Shown one piece after another: positions 38,561 to 50,800 of a stretch of 64,000 nt of DNA. Position 1 is the stretch's first letter, and each line of letters begins with the position of its first letter. The stretch lies in assembly GCA_950295325.1 (NCBI GenBank), contig OX485809.1:2790001-2854000 (forward strand), read 5' to 3'. The DNA comes from Polytrichum commune. Its lineage: Eukaryota; Streptophyta; Polytrichopsida; Polytrichales; Polytrichaceae. Under the pieces are notes generated by a model. That model was not told the DNA's origin. It saw only the letters and a list, made by a program, of their open reading frames with translations, and made no database searches. A program made the position numbers and the translations under genes.

Positions 38561-41257
38561 CTTACTAGCAAACGATATTTTTCAAATTGTTCAAATTTTA
38601 TGATGACATTATAAAAAACAAGACTTTTGATAAGCAACATGGAGGATTTGAAGCTATGAGACAGGTTATTTACAAGTATATTTGATATTTGTGTTCTATA
38701 TATTTGATATTTAACACTCATGTTTTATTTTTATTTTTGGTAACTTGATTATAATTTTTTGTTTTTATAGATACTTTACGCATGTGTTACTCCCTGCCAA
38801 TGCTTTGGGCAAGGGACCAACTTTTTTTTTTATTGTTTCAAGGAACTTCAATTGGAGAATTTCATGTTCATTCATGAAATATGCATAGATTGGAATGAGG
38901 TTCATTGGTATGAATATGGATGGTATTTGAATTGTCTTATGAGTAAAATTCCGCATTCCGAATTAGAATTGCGTAATCATCTTAAGCGTGCATTTGGTTT
39001 ACCTATAGTGGAAGACTTACCACAAAGAGCACCCACAAAATGCAAGAGGAAAAATATATTATTCAAGTGCCTGAATAATCTAAAGACAATACCATTTTTG
39101 GTTATGAACCTTCTAGCAAAAAGCTCAAGGTTTTATATTTGTAACTCCATTATATGTCAACCATGCTTATTTTTACCATTTTAGAGCCTTTCACTTATTT
39201 AAGAATGAAGACTAAAGCTTCTCAAACTACATAATGTAGTTTTGATAAAAACTAGTTTGAGCTCATTTTGAATGACAATTTTTTGAACCCATTGAATATT
39301 AAAGAGAAAATAAAGTCTAGACCTCAATCTTTTCAGGACATCAATGCATTTCTTACTAAGGTATATTTTTTACCAATTCTTTCTAACTGCATGTTGAATT
39401 ATCAATGCAACTTTGTTTTGCATTTTTTTGCTTAATGGTATACTAAACTTCCATTGGTTGTATTTATGTTATTCAAAGTTGGTACACATTGCACATTCCA
39501 CTTTCAGGGTGTTTAGACTGCAATGCTGGCAAATGATTTGGTTATAAAAGATATTCCGGAGGGATTTCTTATGTTTGGTATTTCAATACCTCCTTCATCA
39601 ACACCTTCTTGGAATGCAAAACCTGATATATTTTTTTAATTTTTTTTAATTTTTATGTAATATCTTTATAACAATGATGTTTTGTTGATATTTCATCCCA
39701 AAAATCCAAAGCGGATGAAATAATTGTCTCCATATTTTTTCAATTATAATCTCAAGGTTGGTCATGAACCTTGCACTTGTGTGAACCCACTTCGTTTAGC
39801 CAATCCTTGTAATCCAAACAAAACGGTTAGTCTCATAATTCATTTTCATTATTATTTTTCATTTTAATGAATCATGTTGTTTGTGTACATTATAATTTGA
39901 TTGTTTTGTTATTTTACTTATTTTACATTTGTTGTGTAGACCATCAAGTTCATAGCGCTCTTACTTGTTCGCTCTTTAGATAATAATATTGGATTGAAAC
40001 GCATGCCTTTGCCTTTTCAAAGGAATATTAACAAAGACCTTTCGGAAAATAGTATAGATTTGGATGATAATGTTTTAAACAACTTCACAGAGGCTACTTT
40101 TCAACTGATGAGAGATAATGATATCACACCTTGGAAAGACCCACGAGAAATACATCCATTGTGTTTCCAAGTTTGAATCGATGCTTTCTCAAAACCCGAA
40201 GGCATTGTTCAAACCGCAATGTTGCCACACATATAAATCATTTTGTTTTTGCTTTACATTTCTTCTTAATATGTCTTCTTTACAAACTAACATGCTCTCA
40301 TTGGCTGTTCTCTTGATAATTGTTTATTATCTCTTTGATAAGACGCTCCATATATGCATGCCGTGCTTTGAAGCGTCATCTCTTGCCATTGGAAGGTGAT
40401 ACAAATGTTTTTGATTTCGTCTTGAAGCTTTGATTCTACAATCTCCTTTACTTATTGGTAAGGATACCAATTTTGAAGAGTTAGATGATTCTTTAATTGT
40501 TCATCCCGAGGCCATCAATCTATTTTATGAATAAGTTTTGTTTATTTATCTTGTTCGAAAGCTTCATATGATTGATTGTATAATTTTTATTTGAACTATA
40601 TTGTACATGAATTTTTTTGTATTATTATGGATACATCAATAATTATTAACACATGTATGTTGTCATGTACTAACAATGTGATACCACAATGGCATTAACA
40701 TTGGCGACCTTTTTTTGAATATTGAAGATTTATAGCAAGTCCGTCACCTCCACGAAGCCTTTCTATCGATGTTGAGACCATGGCTTTTGTTCTTGCTGCT
40801 CAATCTTACCCTTCTTCTACCCATAGCAAAGCTAGATATTATGATCGTCAAGTTTTGGATTTCATAAATTTAGAGGCCGAATCATGATTAACATCCATCA
40901 CTTCAAGTTATAGTGTGGCTAGTTTTTTGTTAGCACGTGTTCAACTGTCATAATCATTATTGGTATTAATTCTTTAATGTACATTTACTTATGATGTACC
41001 TTAAAGAACTTACATATGTTTTGTGTCCAACTCTATCTTTTTTGCACTTTCTATATTTGTGTTGTATAATTGACCTATCACAAAATTGAGTATCATTTTG
41101 CAACATGTTTTCTTTCATTGTTTCATGTGTGCATATTATGAATGTTAATGATCATCATTATCATGAGCATCATTCACTTCAACTTTGTTCATTCCACTGT
41201 CATACGACATGCAATACAACTATGAAAATTTATATATGATAAATATATATAGCCATA

Positions 41258-41475
41258 GTTGTATACATATTGGTTTTTTTTGTTGCTCACTGTTCACAAT
41301 CTACCATTCGTGTTGTTTGTCCTTCTCAATCTTCTTATTATTGAACCCTCAAAATTATATTTTTTAGGCCACGGTTATAGGATAATAGTGGTCGTCCTAT
41401 TACCAAATATTTTGCTTTCTTCACCACTCACAATTTACCGCTCACTACTCACCGCTCACAAGATAGCACTCCCCA
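41258..41475 (-). repeat. MULE-B right terminal inverted repeat
   Basis: Inverse of the MULE-A left TIR, with CTCACTACTCACCGCTCAC and the end AAGATAGCACTCCCCA. It fixes the right boundary of MULE-B. Confidence 0.85.
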
Positions 41476-41484
41476 GGTTGTAGG

Positions 41485-42216
41485 TTATAGTGTGTGGTGG
41501 GATGGTCACTATTGTGTGGATGTTGGTACGTTTGGTGATTAGGAGTTGTTGTAGTGTCCAATCTTTGTGGTTGACGATTAGGATATATGATTATTGTTTG
41601 GGGTCTTTTTTGGCTGCCATTCTAGCCCAACAGATGGCTTCCAAAGTTATGTTGTGATCGGTGGAGTACACTAGGCCTATGCCAAACCATTCAAAGGATT
41701 TGGCTTGTCCCATGGAGCCAAAGAGAATGTTGAGATTGTGGGGTGAATTGTAATGTGTGAGTTGCGTGGGGCATGCAAAGGGGATGAGTGGTAGGAGTGT
41801 GTGCTTTTGAAAGAGTCTATTGATAGTTTTGTGATTTCAAAGTGTAGGTATGGTGTTGGTTCATGGGTTGGGTATTTCATTGGTTTTTTCTTTGGTAATA
41901 TGGTTATTTATCTTTATAGGAGCCATAGTATTTTGGTGGCAAAGTCTTGTGGTTGGGTTGGAGGAAATTCATTAATTGTGGAAGGTTGTTGTGGGAGAAT
42001 TTATAACATAGCCAATACATCCTTTTGGTGGTAATGGTGGACGTGTATTTCCCATGTTGGTCATATATGCATGACTTTAGGCCTTGTATTTGTATGGTTG
42101 GTTTATTTGTGAGGATATCCTTTTCTGGTTTGCACTCCTATGTGAATAGCTTGAGGTTGGTGATTTGTATGGATGGGCATATGTATCCAATGTCCTTTGA
42201 TTGGGTGTGGTTGAGG
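41485..42216. other. GT-rich spacer left of Tigger
   Basis: Strand-asymmetric DNA, G and T on plus, with no convincing gene. The same texture continues at 44882-45440 on the other side of the Tigger element, so both pieces were one sequence before insertion. Confidence 0.5.
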
Positions 42217-42306
42217 TACAGTAATCTCCCGCTTAAGTACGCAATTTTTTAAGTACGCATCCCGGTTAAGTACACATTTCTATTGACAAAAATCAAGGTT
42301 CACACT

Positions 42307-44184
42307 TTATTTTTTAAACATGTCATGCAATGTCATTTGCCGTGAATGCATGAATTTTTTACACTTGACATTCAATGTTAGTTTGTTAACGTTTCGCTGA
42401 AATGTCTCAAATGATCGTCGCAATTCATCATACATTTGTCCAACTTTCATTTGAACATCGGAGCAAAGCAATTGGTTGTCGATGTTGAGGACAATGTTGT
42501 GTAGAGCTTCAAAGCCTTTGAAGTTGGTAGCACTTTCATATTCAACAAATGTCTCAATAGGTTGGATTTCATCATCGATAAGTGATTCTTCTTCAATTCG
42601 CATCGTTTGTAGAACTTCATCAACGTCCTCCAACATAACAACACAATATTCTTCGTTGTTTGCATCATCCATATTTAAAAAACCATTCATTTCGTCCGGT
42701 TCGATGGAAATTTGCAAAGTCTCCATGGGTTGCATAACATCGGCAACCAAGCTGTCGTCAATTTCTTCTTCTTTGTTGTTGTTCGGTAAGTTCATAATCT
42801 CTGCTTTCATGAAGGCATTCTTGATCGTAGATGCCGAGATTGAATCCCATGCACACTTGACATAATTTGAAGCATCAAGTAAATGTGCAGGATTGCCATG
42901 ACCGACACCTCCTGCGCCTCGCCATAACCGCTTTGCTTGCTCCCTTTTATGGTTCTTCACCTCATCAGTAAGTTCATAGAAATCAAAAACGTCTTTGAGA
43001 TACAAATATTTGTTTCGTTTTTTAAGAGCTGCAATAATCCCCATATCACATGGTTGTTTCCAACTTGTCCAATTGGGAGGAAAGGATATAACCCGAACAT
43101 TGACATGTTCAAAGGCATCAAAGTGCCGAGGAGCATTATCCATCAACAGGAGGACACGGCGTCCAATTCGTTTTTTCACTTCAAGGAAGAATACTTCATT
43201 GAACCATTGCCAACAAGTTTCCACATCCATCCAAGCTTTCCCTTGATTGAAATATGGAACATGCCATACCTGATTTTTGATGCAGTTCAGTTCCTTCGGT
43301 TTCCCAATGAGTGCGCAAAAGATCTTATGCGTTCCTATAGAGTTCGCAGAGACTATAAGCGATACACAATCTTTGGACTTTTCCTTTCCTCTGGTTGTCA
43401 ACATATCTTCATTTGGCATTAAAATGCTATACCTTGGAAGCAATCGGAAGAACAATCTCGTCTCATCCATATTATAAATAACACCATATTCAAAATTTTG
43501 GGGGATTTCCAGTCTCCCAATTTGATGACAGTTTAGGTGGAGTCGACCTAAAATGTACCCAGTGGGTACATTTTAGGTTGACTCAACCTAAACTGTATTT
43601 TCCCAAAATCATGGAATTTTCCCAAAATTTCGAATATGGTGTTTAATGTTTTCCGGATCATATTGCTCAATGACATCATACAATTTTGATAATGCTGCTA
43701 GCAACTTTGGATCGTCTTTGTTGACCTCTCCTCCTTCTCTGTGAAGCAAAAGTTTTTGCAGACCACGATGAGCTCTAGATATGCTCAACCACTACCACAA
43801 AGCCTTAAATTCTTCTTTAGATTTTACTAGACTAGATGCAATAAGCTTTGCTTTAGCAATAGCCAAGGATGGCGGAACAAGTAAATTGGCTCGACGCATG
43901 CTGTCAATCCAGAGGTAAAGCTGATCTTCCAACTTGGTATATTGGCCAATAGAGGCGCAAGATGTTTTTGATTTAGCATCATTAGACATTGGTGTTGTTC
44001 GTTGCAGTATGTTCTCCCGATTATCCCAGACTTTCCTAATGGCACCTTCATTGACTTCATACTCCCGCCCCAAAGCCCGCTTGCTCGGTGCATTCAGCTT
44101 GCTCAACTTTGCAACGATTTCACATCGTTGGGCTTGAGTCAAGCGAGTTGCCTCAGGTTTCATCCATTTCATGTTGCGATTCAT
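42307..44184 (-). pseudogene. Tigger DDE_1 transposase, interrupted
   Basis: N-terminal part 44184-43795: a helix-turn-helix region (LTQAQRCEIVAKLSKL, APSKRALGREYEVNEGAIRK) followed by a CENP-B-type DNA-binding segment. A TAG at 43792-43794 interrupts KALW-WLSI. The frame then continues to DPENI and is split by the MITE. The C-terminal part from about 43470 holds the catalytic domain: MDETRLFFRLLPRYS (first D), LLLMDNAPRH (second D) and NWTSWKQPCDMG (third D), then an acidic tail to the stop at 42307. The span minus MITE and TSD is 1710 bp, a multiple of three. The stop and the insertion make it non-functional as it stands. Confidence 0.9.
43480..43644. mobile_element. 165-bp palindromic MITE inside the Tigger transposase
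   Basis: The ends are AACACCATATTCAAAATTTT and its inverse, flanked by AAT at 43477-43479 and 43645-43647. The centre (about 43528-43596) is a near-perfect palindrome around GTACCCAGTGGGTAC. Each arm contains a smaller palindrome (TTTAGGTTGACTCAACCTAA). Without the MITE and one AAT the host frame reads straight through. Confidence 0.88.
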
Positions 44185-44224
44185 CGAATCAGAGTCACCA
44201 GCTGTAGATCACACTCCACAAAGT

Positions 44225-44720
44225 GCAGAAAAATTCCCCTAAAACAAATCACCCGCCCAACAAAGCAACCTTAAACCCTAAAGATCGCACGATTCCACAA
44301 ACAATGCGATTTGAGGTTGTCGAAGCTTTTCCTCTAAAGCAGATCACCTGCCCAACAAAGCAGCTGTAACCACTCTGTAAAGATTGCACAATTCCACAAA
44401 CAATGTGATCTAAAGTTGTCAAAGTTTTTTCTCTAAAGCATATCACCCGCCCAACATCTCTAAATATTCTGTAAAGATTGCACGGATCCACAAACAATGC
44501 GATACAAAGTTGTCGAAGCTTTTCCTCTAAAGCAGATCACCCACCCAAGAAAACAATTCTAAACACTTTGTAAAGATTGCATGAATCCACGAACAATGTG
44601 ATCTAAAGTTGTCGAAGTTTTTCTTCTAAAGCAGATCACCCGCCCAACAAAGCAACTCTAAACACTCTCTAAAGATTGCACGAATCCACAAACAATGGGA
44701 TTTGAGGTTGTTGAAGCTTG
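44225..44720. repeat. 99-bp tandem array in the Tigger 5' region
   Basis: AAAGATTGCACGAWTCCAC-type starts at 44280, 44379, 44473, 44572 and 44671 (spacing 99, 94, 99 and 99), with a partial unit before the first. Each unit contains CTCTAAAGCAGATCACCCGC. The array lies between the transposase start and the right TIR. Confidence 0.92.
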
Positions 44721-44881
44721 TCCATCAACATCAAGCCTCAACTTCAATCTGGAACACTTGAAGCTTGAATGTCAAGATTTCAATGCAGAACACTGCCAAT
44801 ATGAATAAAGTACACACCTACCAACTAAGTGCGCACTAACGGCTCCGGTTCAAGTGCGTACTCAAGCGGGAGATTACTGTA

Positions 44882-46239
44882 GTTCACATGTGTTTGGAGG
44901 ATTTGTTATGCGTTGGTTTTCATGTGATATCGTGTTGGGAGTAGTAGGTTGTGGTCTAATAGGATGTTGTCTAGGTGGAGGAGTTCTTCTTCATTGTGCC
45001 ATTGTAGTATGATGTCTTGTGGGGTTTTCCATTGGCTTAGGTATAGTCATTTCACGGCTTGTGCCCCCCATTTGTTGTTTCTGGTAATGATTTTGGTGTT
45101 GATTGTGGTGTGAATTTTAGTGCCTTAGGGTGAGGTGTAGTGGGATGTTTGAGGTGTGCATGTTGGGTGCGTGTTGGATAGTTATCAAGGTATTGTTGTG
45201 TGCATGTTAGGTATTGTTAGGCCTTTATGCCCGTCACAAAGGTGGCATATATTGGGTTGGATAGGTTGATGTGTTTGGAAACGAAGAAATTCATAAAAAA
45301 AAATAAAGTTGTTGTGTTTATGGAAGATAGTGGGAGAAACGAAGGCCCTACGGTGGTGGACGAGGGAGCAATGACCATTTGGAGAATGATGGAAGAACCA
45401 CATTTTGCTTCAAAGTAGTGAGGAACGGGCAATGTGGCAATATCCAAAGGTCCTTTGAGTTGGAGTGAAGCAATTAGGTATTATATAGGAAAACTTATGG
45501 GCAATGTTAGAACCTCACTACATAGGGTTGAGAAACTAAGAACTCAATAGTATTACAAGTTTTTGACTACTTGCAAAGTGGGAATGTTGAAGGTGGAGCA
45601 ATAGATTGCTTGTAGTCATAGAAATGTAATACTAGAAAGAATGAAGCTTGTAATTAATTAGCCTACAAGGCTTGTCCGTAGTGGAAGAAGAATTATCCCA
45701 TATTGTTTGTATGAGCCAAATTAAAAATGAGCAATAAAAGGCAAGGTACGGGGTAAGAATGACCATCTCACTCCAAGCATTGTTCATAGGTCTTTGTATA
45801 TGTGTTCTTGCTTGTGCAATCTCATCTCTAGTCTTATTAAGTTCCAATAATAATTGCTATGACTATCCATGTGATTTTCATTAGTTTCTGTCATGAGTTT
45901 AAATTTTTTGAATTTTTTTGTTAAACTATAGATGTAGTCTATATTTCACCCTCTACAAATCTCCTATATGTAAAGGGAAAGGTTGCTTGTATAGAACCCT
46001 CTATTAGATTATGCAAATTGTAATACCTTGGACATAAATGTTAATAGCATAAATATGTAAGTTAAAACCAATCCCCGTGTGAATCCAAATCACTATTGAA
46101 CCTCTTTTGGAAACAAGAAGTCATCCACTTATATGGAATTTATTTATTTATTATTTAAAAAAAATTCGTGTGTATGTGTGTGGGGGTGGGGGGGGGGGGT
46201 TAGGGGTTCCATTACATCACGAAGCAATGGTTATAGAGA
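44882..46239. other. Spacer right of Tigger
   Basis: GT-rich to about 45440, then ordinary AT-rich DNA, with a G run near 46179-46199. Two overlapping minus-strand frames at 45185-45447 lack recognisable motifs. No gene is called. Confidence 0.45.
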
Positions 46240-47330
46240 GGGCTATAAGTCACACTAAGGTATCCACATAAGCGAGAGATTTTAGGAGGTTCTACATTGT
46301 GTTTCAAAACGAAGTTTTGTGTCACATGTGAGTGGTCATAGGTTCGGTATTGATGTTACCTTAGGTTAAACCTACACTTTTTGTTGAGTAAGTAAAAATT
46401 CAAGGTTTACCATGGAGGATGGATGAGATATGCAAGCAAAGGGTGGTTGGAGCAAGTTTTGATGGAAAGCACTTGAAGCAATCCAACTAATGTGGAGAAA
46501 CAAATTTGGGGGTATATGTGAGTCAGGCACTATATGTGGTGAATCACACATATAATTAAGAGATATTTGGAGGTTCGTGTTCCAAAATGACACAATCCTC
46601 CTCCCCCCCCCTTCCTTCATTTGGGTGATCATGAGTTTGGTGTTGGTGTTTGGTTAAACTACACTTTGTGGAGAAAAAAGAAATTGAGAAGTTATATCAT
46701 GCAACATAATGGGATGAGACATGCTAGTAATGGAGGGGTAGAGAAATTTCTACTTAAAACAACTTCAAGCAACCCACTTGCCAAATGACATGAAGAAACA
46801 AGTTTTTAGAATTAATATAAGACACACTAGCTAGTATATCCAAGAAATTGGACACATGCTTGAGAGATCTTTGGAAGTCCTAAATGTGTGTTCCAAAATA
46901 AAAACGCCCTTGCATTTGAGTGGTCATAGGTGAAGAGAAGGAATGATTTATACAAGCGTACCTCTCATTCATCCAATATAAAGGCCCTGAAATACTATGG
47001 AACCCGGAGGCTAATTACTTTTTTAAATTGATCTGCCAACATGGTTAAGTTCAAAGACCCCAAATTAGTTGTACTCGAGGTCATTTAAGATGAATTGGCA
47101 ACAAACCTATAGGGGCTCAAGGTTATATGTTGGATGGATGAGAGGTGCTCTTGTATGAGACAACTCCATGTCTCCATCATAGGTTGGATGTTGGTGTCAC
47201 TAAACCCACACTTCATGTGAGTAGTAAGTAAAAAGTGAAGTCTCGTCACCATGAAGGATGGAACTTGAAAGCACTTGAAGCCACCTCCCAGCTGCCACTG
47301 AAGTGATGTGGAGAAAACTTGAAGGATTTG
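46240..47330. repeat. About 310-bp tandem repeat, three diverged units
   Basis: Three units share the order: GTGAGTGGTCATAGGTT, GTTAAACCTACACTTTNTG, GTAAGTAAAAA, a GGATGGATGAGA block, GGAAAGCACTTGAAGC, and TGTGGAGAAAC. They start near 46240, 46560 and 46900-47100, the third being partly rearranged. The array ends about 490 bp upstream of the desaturase start codon. Confidence 0.7.
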
Positions 47331-47822
47331 GCAAGTGATTTGGGGCTTTTTGCATATTGGATGGCTCTTTCTGGAGTAGCTCACAGCAGCCACAGATGCA
47401 CGATCTTGGACTTGTTCGCACTTGCTGCTCCAGTCGCTACCAAACATTTCCTGAGCAAACACAATTGGATTGCGTGTCTCCCGTGGCGTCTGGAGAGGTT
47501 GCTTTGCATTGCATTGAATTGAATTGAATTGAATTGGAAGCATAATTGTGCTGAATTCTTCTCCTTTTTTTTGGAGGGGAGGGGAATGCTGTGCAGCTTC
47601 TGTCATCTGCCAATGGGTGCGACGCTATCGATTTAAGTTGAGTGCATCTGCAAACACACCAATCTTTAGCTACCATCCCCTGAGATAACAGTGTTGCAAT
47701 TCGGGTCTTGCATAGGTACACAGAGGCTTTGTTCCGAGATTGCGGTGCAGTTGTGCGGATTGGGTAAGTTAGGCAATTGAGCAAATGCAAAGCCCCTGTT
47801 TCGAGTGAGCTACTTTGGGGCA
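47331..47822 (+). promoter_or_regulatory. Presumed promoter and 5' UTR of the desaturase-like gene
   Basis: Unique sequence between the tandem repeats and the ATG at 47823. It includes a (GAATT)n tract at about 47505-47540. No clear TATA box is identified, so the transcription start cannot be placed. Confidence 0.35.
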
Positions 47823-50800
47823 ATGTCGCAAATTCAAGTCCAAGTTGGGATGGCCGCGTGCAGCCGCAATGTGGGTGTGGCGGGGAGCAGCATGTTTGCA
47901 GGCACCAGTAGTGTGACCTTTGTGAGGAGCGTCAGGTATGTGCTCGTCTTCCTAATTGGACACCCAGATTTGAGTGGACACCTATTATGGCAAGGCTTTT
48001 GTAGCGAAGACGACTGGAAAAAAAGAAAGAGACATCATCATGTGTTCCAATAAGATTGGTCTATGTGCACAAAACATATTCAAGCAATCTAGGTTCAATT
48101 GTTAATATCGCAATTGGGAGGGCCTATGTGACCACTTGTGAGAGAAAGAGAATCTTCACTTCGACCTCTTAGAGCTGTTTGCACCTTGTGATGAAACTCC
48201 GATGATTCTGATAATGTAATTGCGTGATTCATTGCAATTGCTAAGAGGATCAATTCCTGAGCCGGTTTCAAGATTACAAATGTACGTGGAGTTGGAAGTT
48301 CCCACTATAGGGCCACCAAGAGACATGTGTTCTAATTAATGTATGTTCAATTGTTAACATCACAATGGGGAGGGAGGGCCTATGTGATCACCTCGAGAGA
48401 GAGAGATTCCTCACTTTGACCTCCTACAACTTTTGCATTTCGTGATGAAATACCCATGATTCTGAAACTTGAAATGATAATGTATCTGCGTGATTCATTG
48501 CAATTGCTAACCGGAGGAGAAGGTCCAAAGGTCAGAAAATGTCTGTGGAGTTGGAATTAGGGCCATACCTTACTGGCTAAGGTGTGTGGGTGGGGCAGGG
48601 GTAGAAGGAGGGGGGTGGCGCTCATTAGAGCAGGAGGAGGAAGGCAGGAAGCAGCTGTGGCCGAGTCTGGGAAGGAGGAGAGGAAGAAGGTGGCGGTGGT
48701 GGTGGGAGCAGGATGGGCGGGTCTCGGCGCTGCCCACCATCTCACCAAGCAGGTTAGAAAAGCACCTCACTCTGCCCAATTGCTGCAACTCAATTTTTTG
48801 TTTCTCAAACTGTCGAGGCCCAGGAGAAAAATGATCAAATTGTCAAATTAATCTCTGTCGCGGTGTGCAATCATGGGTGTCAATGCACTTGTAACAACCT
48901 TTGGCAATTTTAATTGAGATAATGGCCATAATGTGGACCTGGCCGAGCCGACCGGTGGCGATTGTCTAATGTAGATTTTCTCGGGAAAGAGAGCACACAC
49001 GTCAATTGACGTACTTGGTCTACAATCTGTTGGACCATAGTACATTTTCTGAATGTGGTGGGTGTATTTGAATGTGTGATTCACCCTAAGAAACTTCAGG
49101 TGGAGGGACGGCATGACCTCTTCCCAATTAAAAATTACCTAGACATGTAACTTCAACAGATGCATATTATTAAAAGCTCAGATAACAAGGGGCATTAAGG
49201 TAGATGGGTCTTCCATGGTTACTTTCTCCGAGTAGCCCACTTCTCCTAGGATATGGAACACATTATTGGTATGAGATGGTTAGCGAATCCAAATGGAGGC
49301 CATAGCCACTTTCCTCACAATGTTCAGAGCTCGTGTGAATATCTTATTCATTATCAAAGTGAAGATTCTTGTGCTCATTAAATGGTCATAAAGGTTCCCC
49401 CGCCCCCCTAATTATCTTGACTATTAAACCTAGAATGGTTATCATATTTTGAGCACGCAATCCAAACTCTTTTGAACATGTCTTTTTGGTATCTGATCTT
49501 GGAGTCACACATAACCACATACCCCTCAAAATATAGGTGTTTGATCAAGATAACCAAATTAGGCACGTCTACCTCAGTTGCTGAGACCAGCAATGTGTGC
49601 GGCATTTTTAAGAGCAGTAGCCACATAAGTTTACAGCTATTCTTAATGAGCTTCACAGTTGCCTTAACGAAATTGGTTCATGCGTAGTTGACTTGAAACC
49701 ATCAGTACATTAATCTGATTGATAACTAGAGGGCAAGAAGTTTTCCTGCATCTTATACAATACATTTGTGAGGATGATAACGCAAGCTTTGACAATCCAT
49801 GCCATGTAAACAGAAGAGAGGATTTGCTTCTGTGTTAGGTCCTTAGGGTTTCGTCACTAACAAGTTGGATTTTTCCAGTAGTAATATGGATTTTCTTTTA
49901 TCTGAATTAATGAGTGATGAATACCGTAGCAACCTAGGGTAAACTCAGGAATGGAATTTGGAACCTTCAAGTGCAGGGTTTCGATGTTACCCTGCTGGAA
50001 GCAGGGGCTCAACCTGGGGGTCTAGTTGCAGGATGGCAAACGCCTGGCGGTCGCTCTGTGGAGGTTGGCATTCATGGTAAGCATGTATTTTTTCATCATC
50101 TCTGGTAGATATGTGTGAGGATTCCACCAAAAATTAATTCATCATTGCTACTCGAATAGCTGCTTGATTTTCTGCATGTGCGGTCTCTCCAGGATTTTGG
50201 TACCCATACAAGAATATATTCTCCCTTGTCAATGAGCTGGGACTCCAACCCTTCACACAGTGGACCAAGTCTGCCCAATTTTCCCCGGCCGGTTTAGAGG
50301 TGATCGTTCCACCCCTGCTGACTATCTTGTCAACACAAGACATTTGTATCTCCCCCAAGGATTTATACATTTCTGTTCGTGTGTTTGAACAAATGAATGT
50401 GAAGCTGTAGGATATTCTTCCATTGCAGACGCAAAGAAAATATATTCTAAAATGTGTGGTGCTAAGTATTGGGGGAGGTGGCTGAAGAGGGTGTTCGTGG
50501 ATTAGAGGGTCCAAATTTCGGGGCATGAGCCCTAGTTCCTGACCCGAGAATCCAAGGGTGCCTGAGGCAGCTACCCTTCTCTAATGTAAAAACCCTTCCA
50601 TTTGTTCCCACCGTGGACACTCATCTTCTGCCTATGAATGTCCCTTTGCCCGACATGGCTCCTCAAATATCAAAGAGAAAATCCAGAGAGGTTTTTACGC
50701 ATCTGCTCAGTCAGACGTAGTTAAGCATTTTAGGCCAGCTTTGATGGCCTGGCCATGAGATGCATAGGTTTGTGCAACAATAGGCTAGAACTAACAGGAC

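Larger units (their letters stand above)
42219..44879 (-). mobile_element. Tigger/pogo-type DNA transposon, complete
   Basis: The left end is CAGTAATCTCCCGCTTAAGT and the right end inverts to CAGTAATCTCCCGCTTGAGT. TA dinucleotides flank both ends (42217-42218 and 44880-44881), the target of Tc1/mariner-superfamily elements. Length is 2661 bp including a 165-bp MITE. A DDE transposase pseudogene reads on minus and a 99-bp tandem array lies upstream of its start. Confidence 0.93.

Noticed and set aside
41677-45447. Minus-strand frames on both sides of Tigger as one interrupted gene
   Set aside because: They have low-complexity Thr/Pro/His composition, many stops when joined, and no recognisable motif.
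47085-47823. Minus-strand ORFs of 128-173 residues upstream of the desaturase gene
   Set aside because: They run through the tandem repeats and the (GAATT)n tract, have no conserved motif, and lie antisense to the promoter region.
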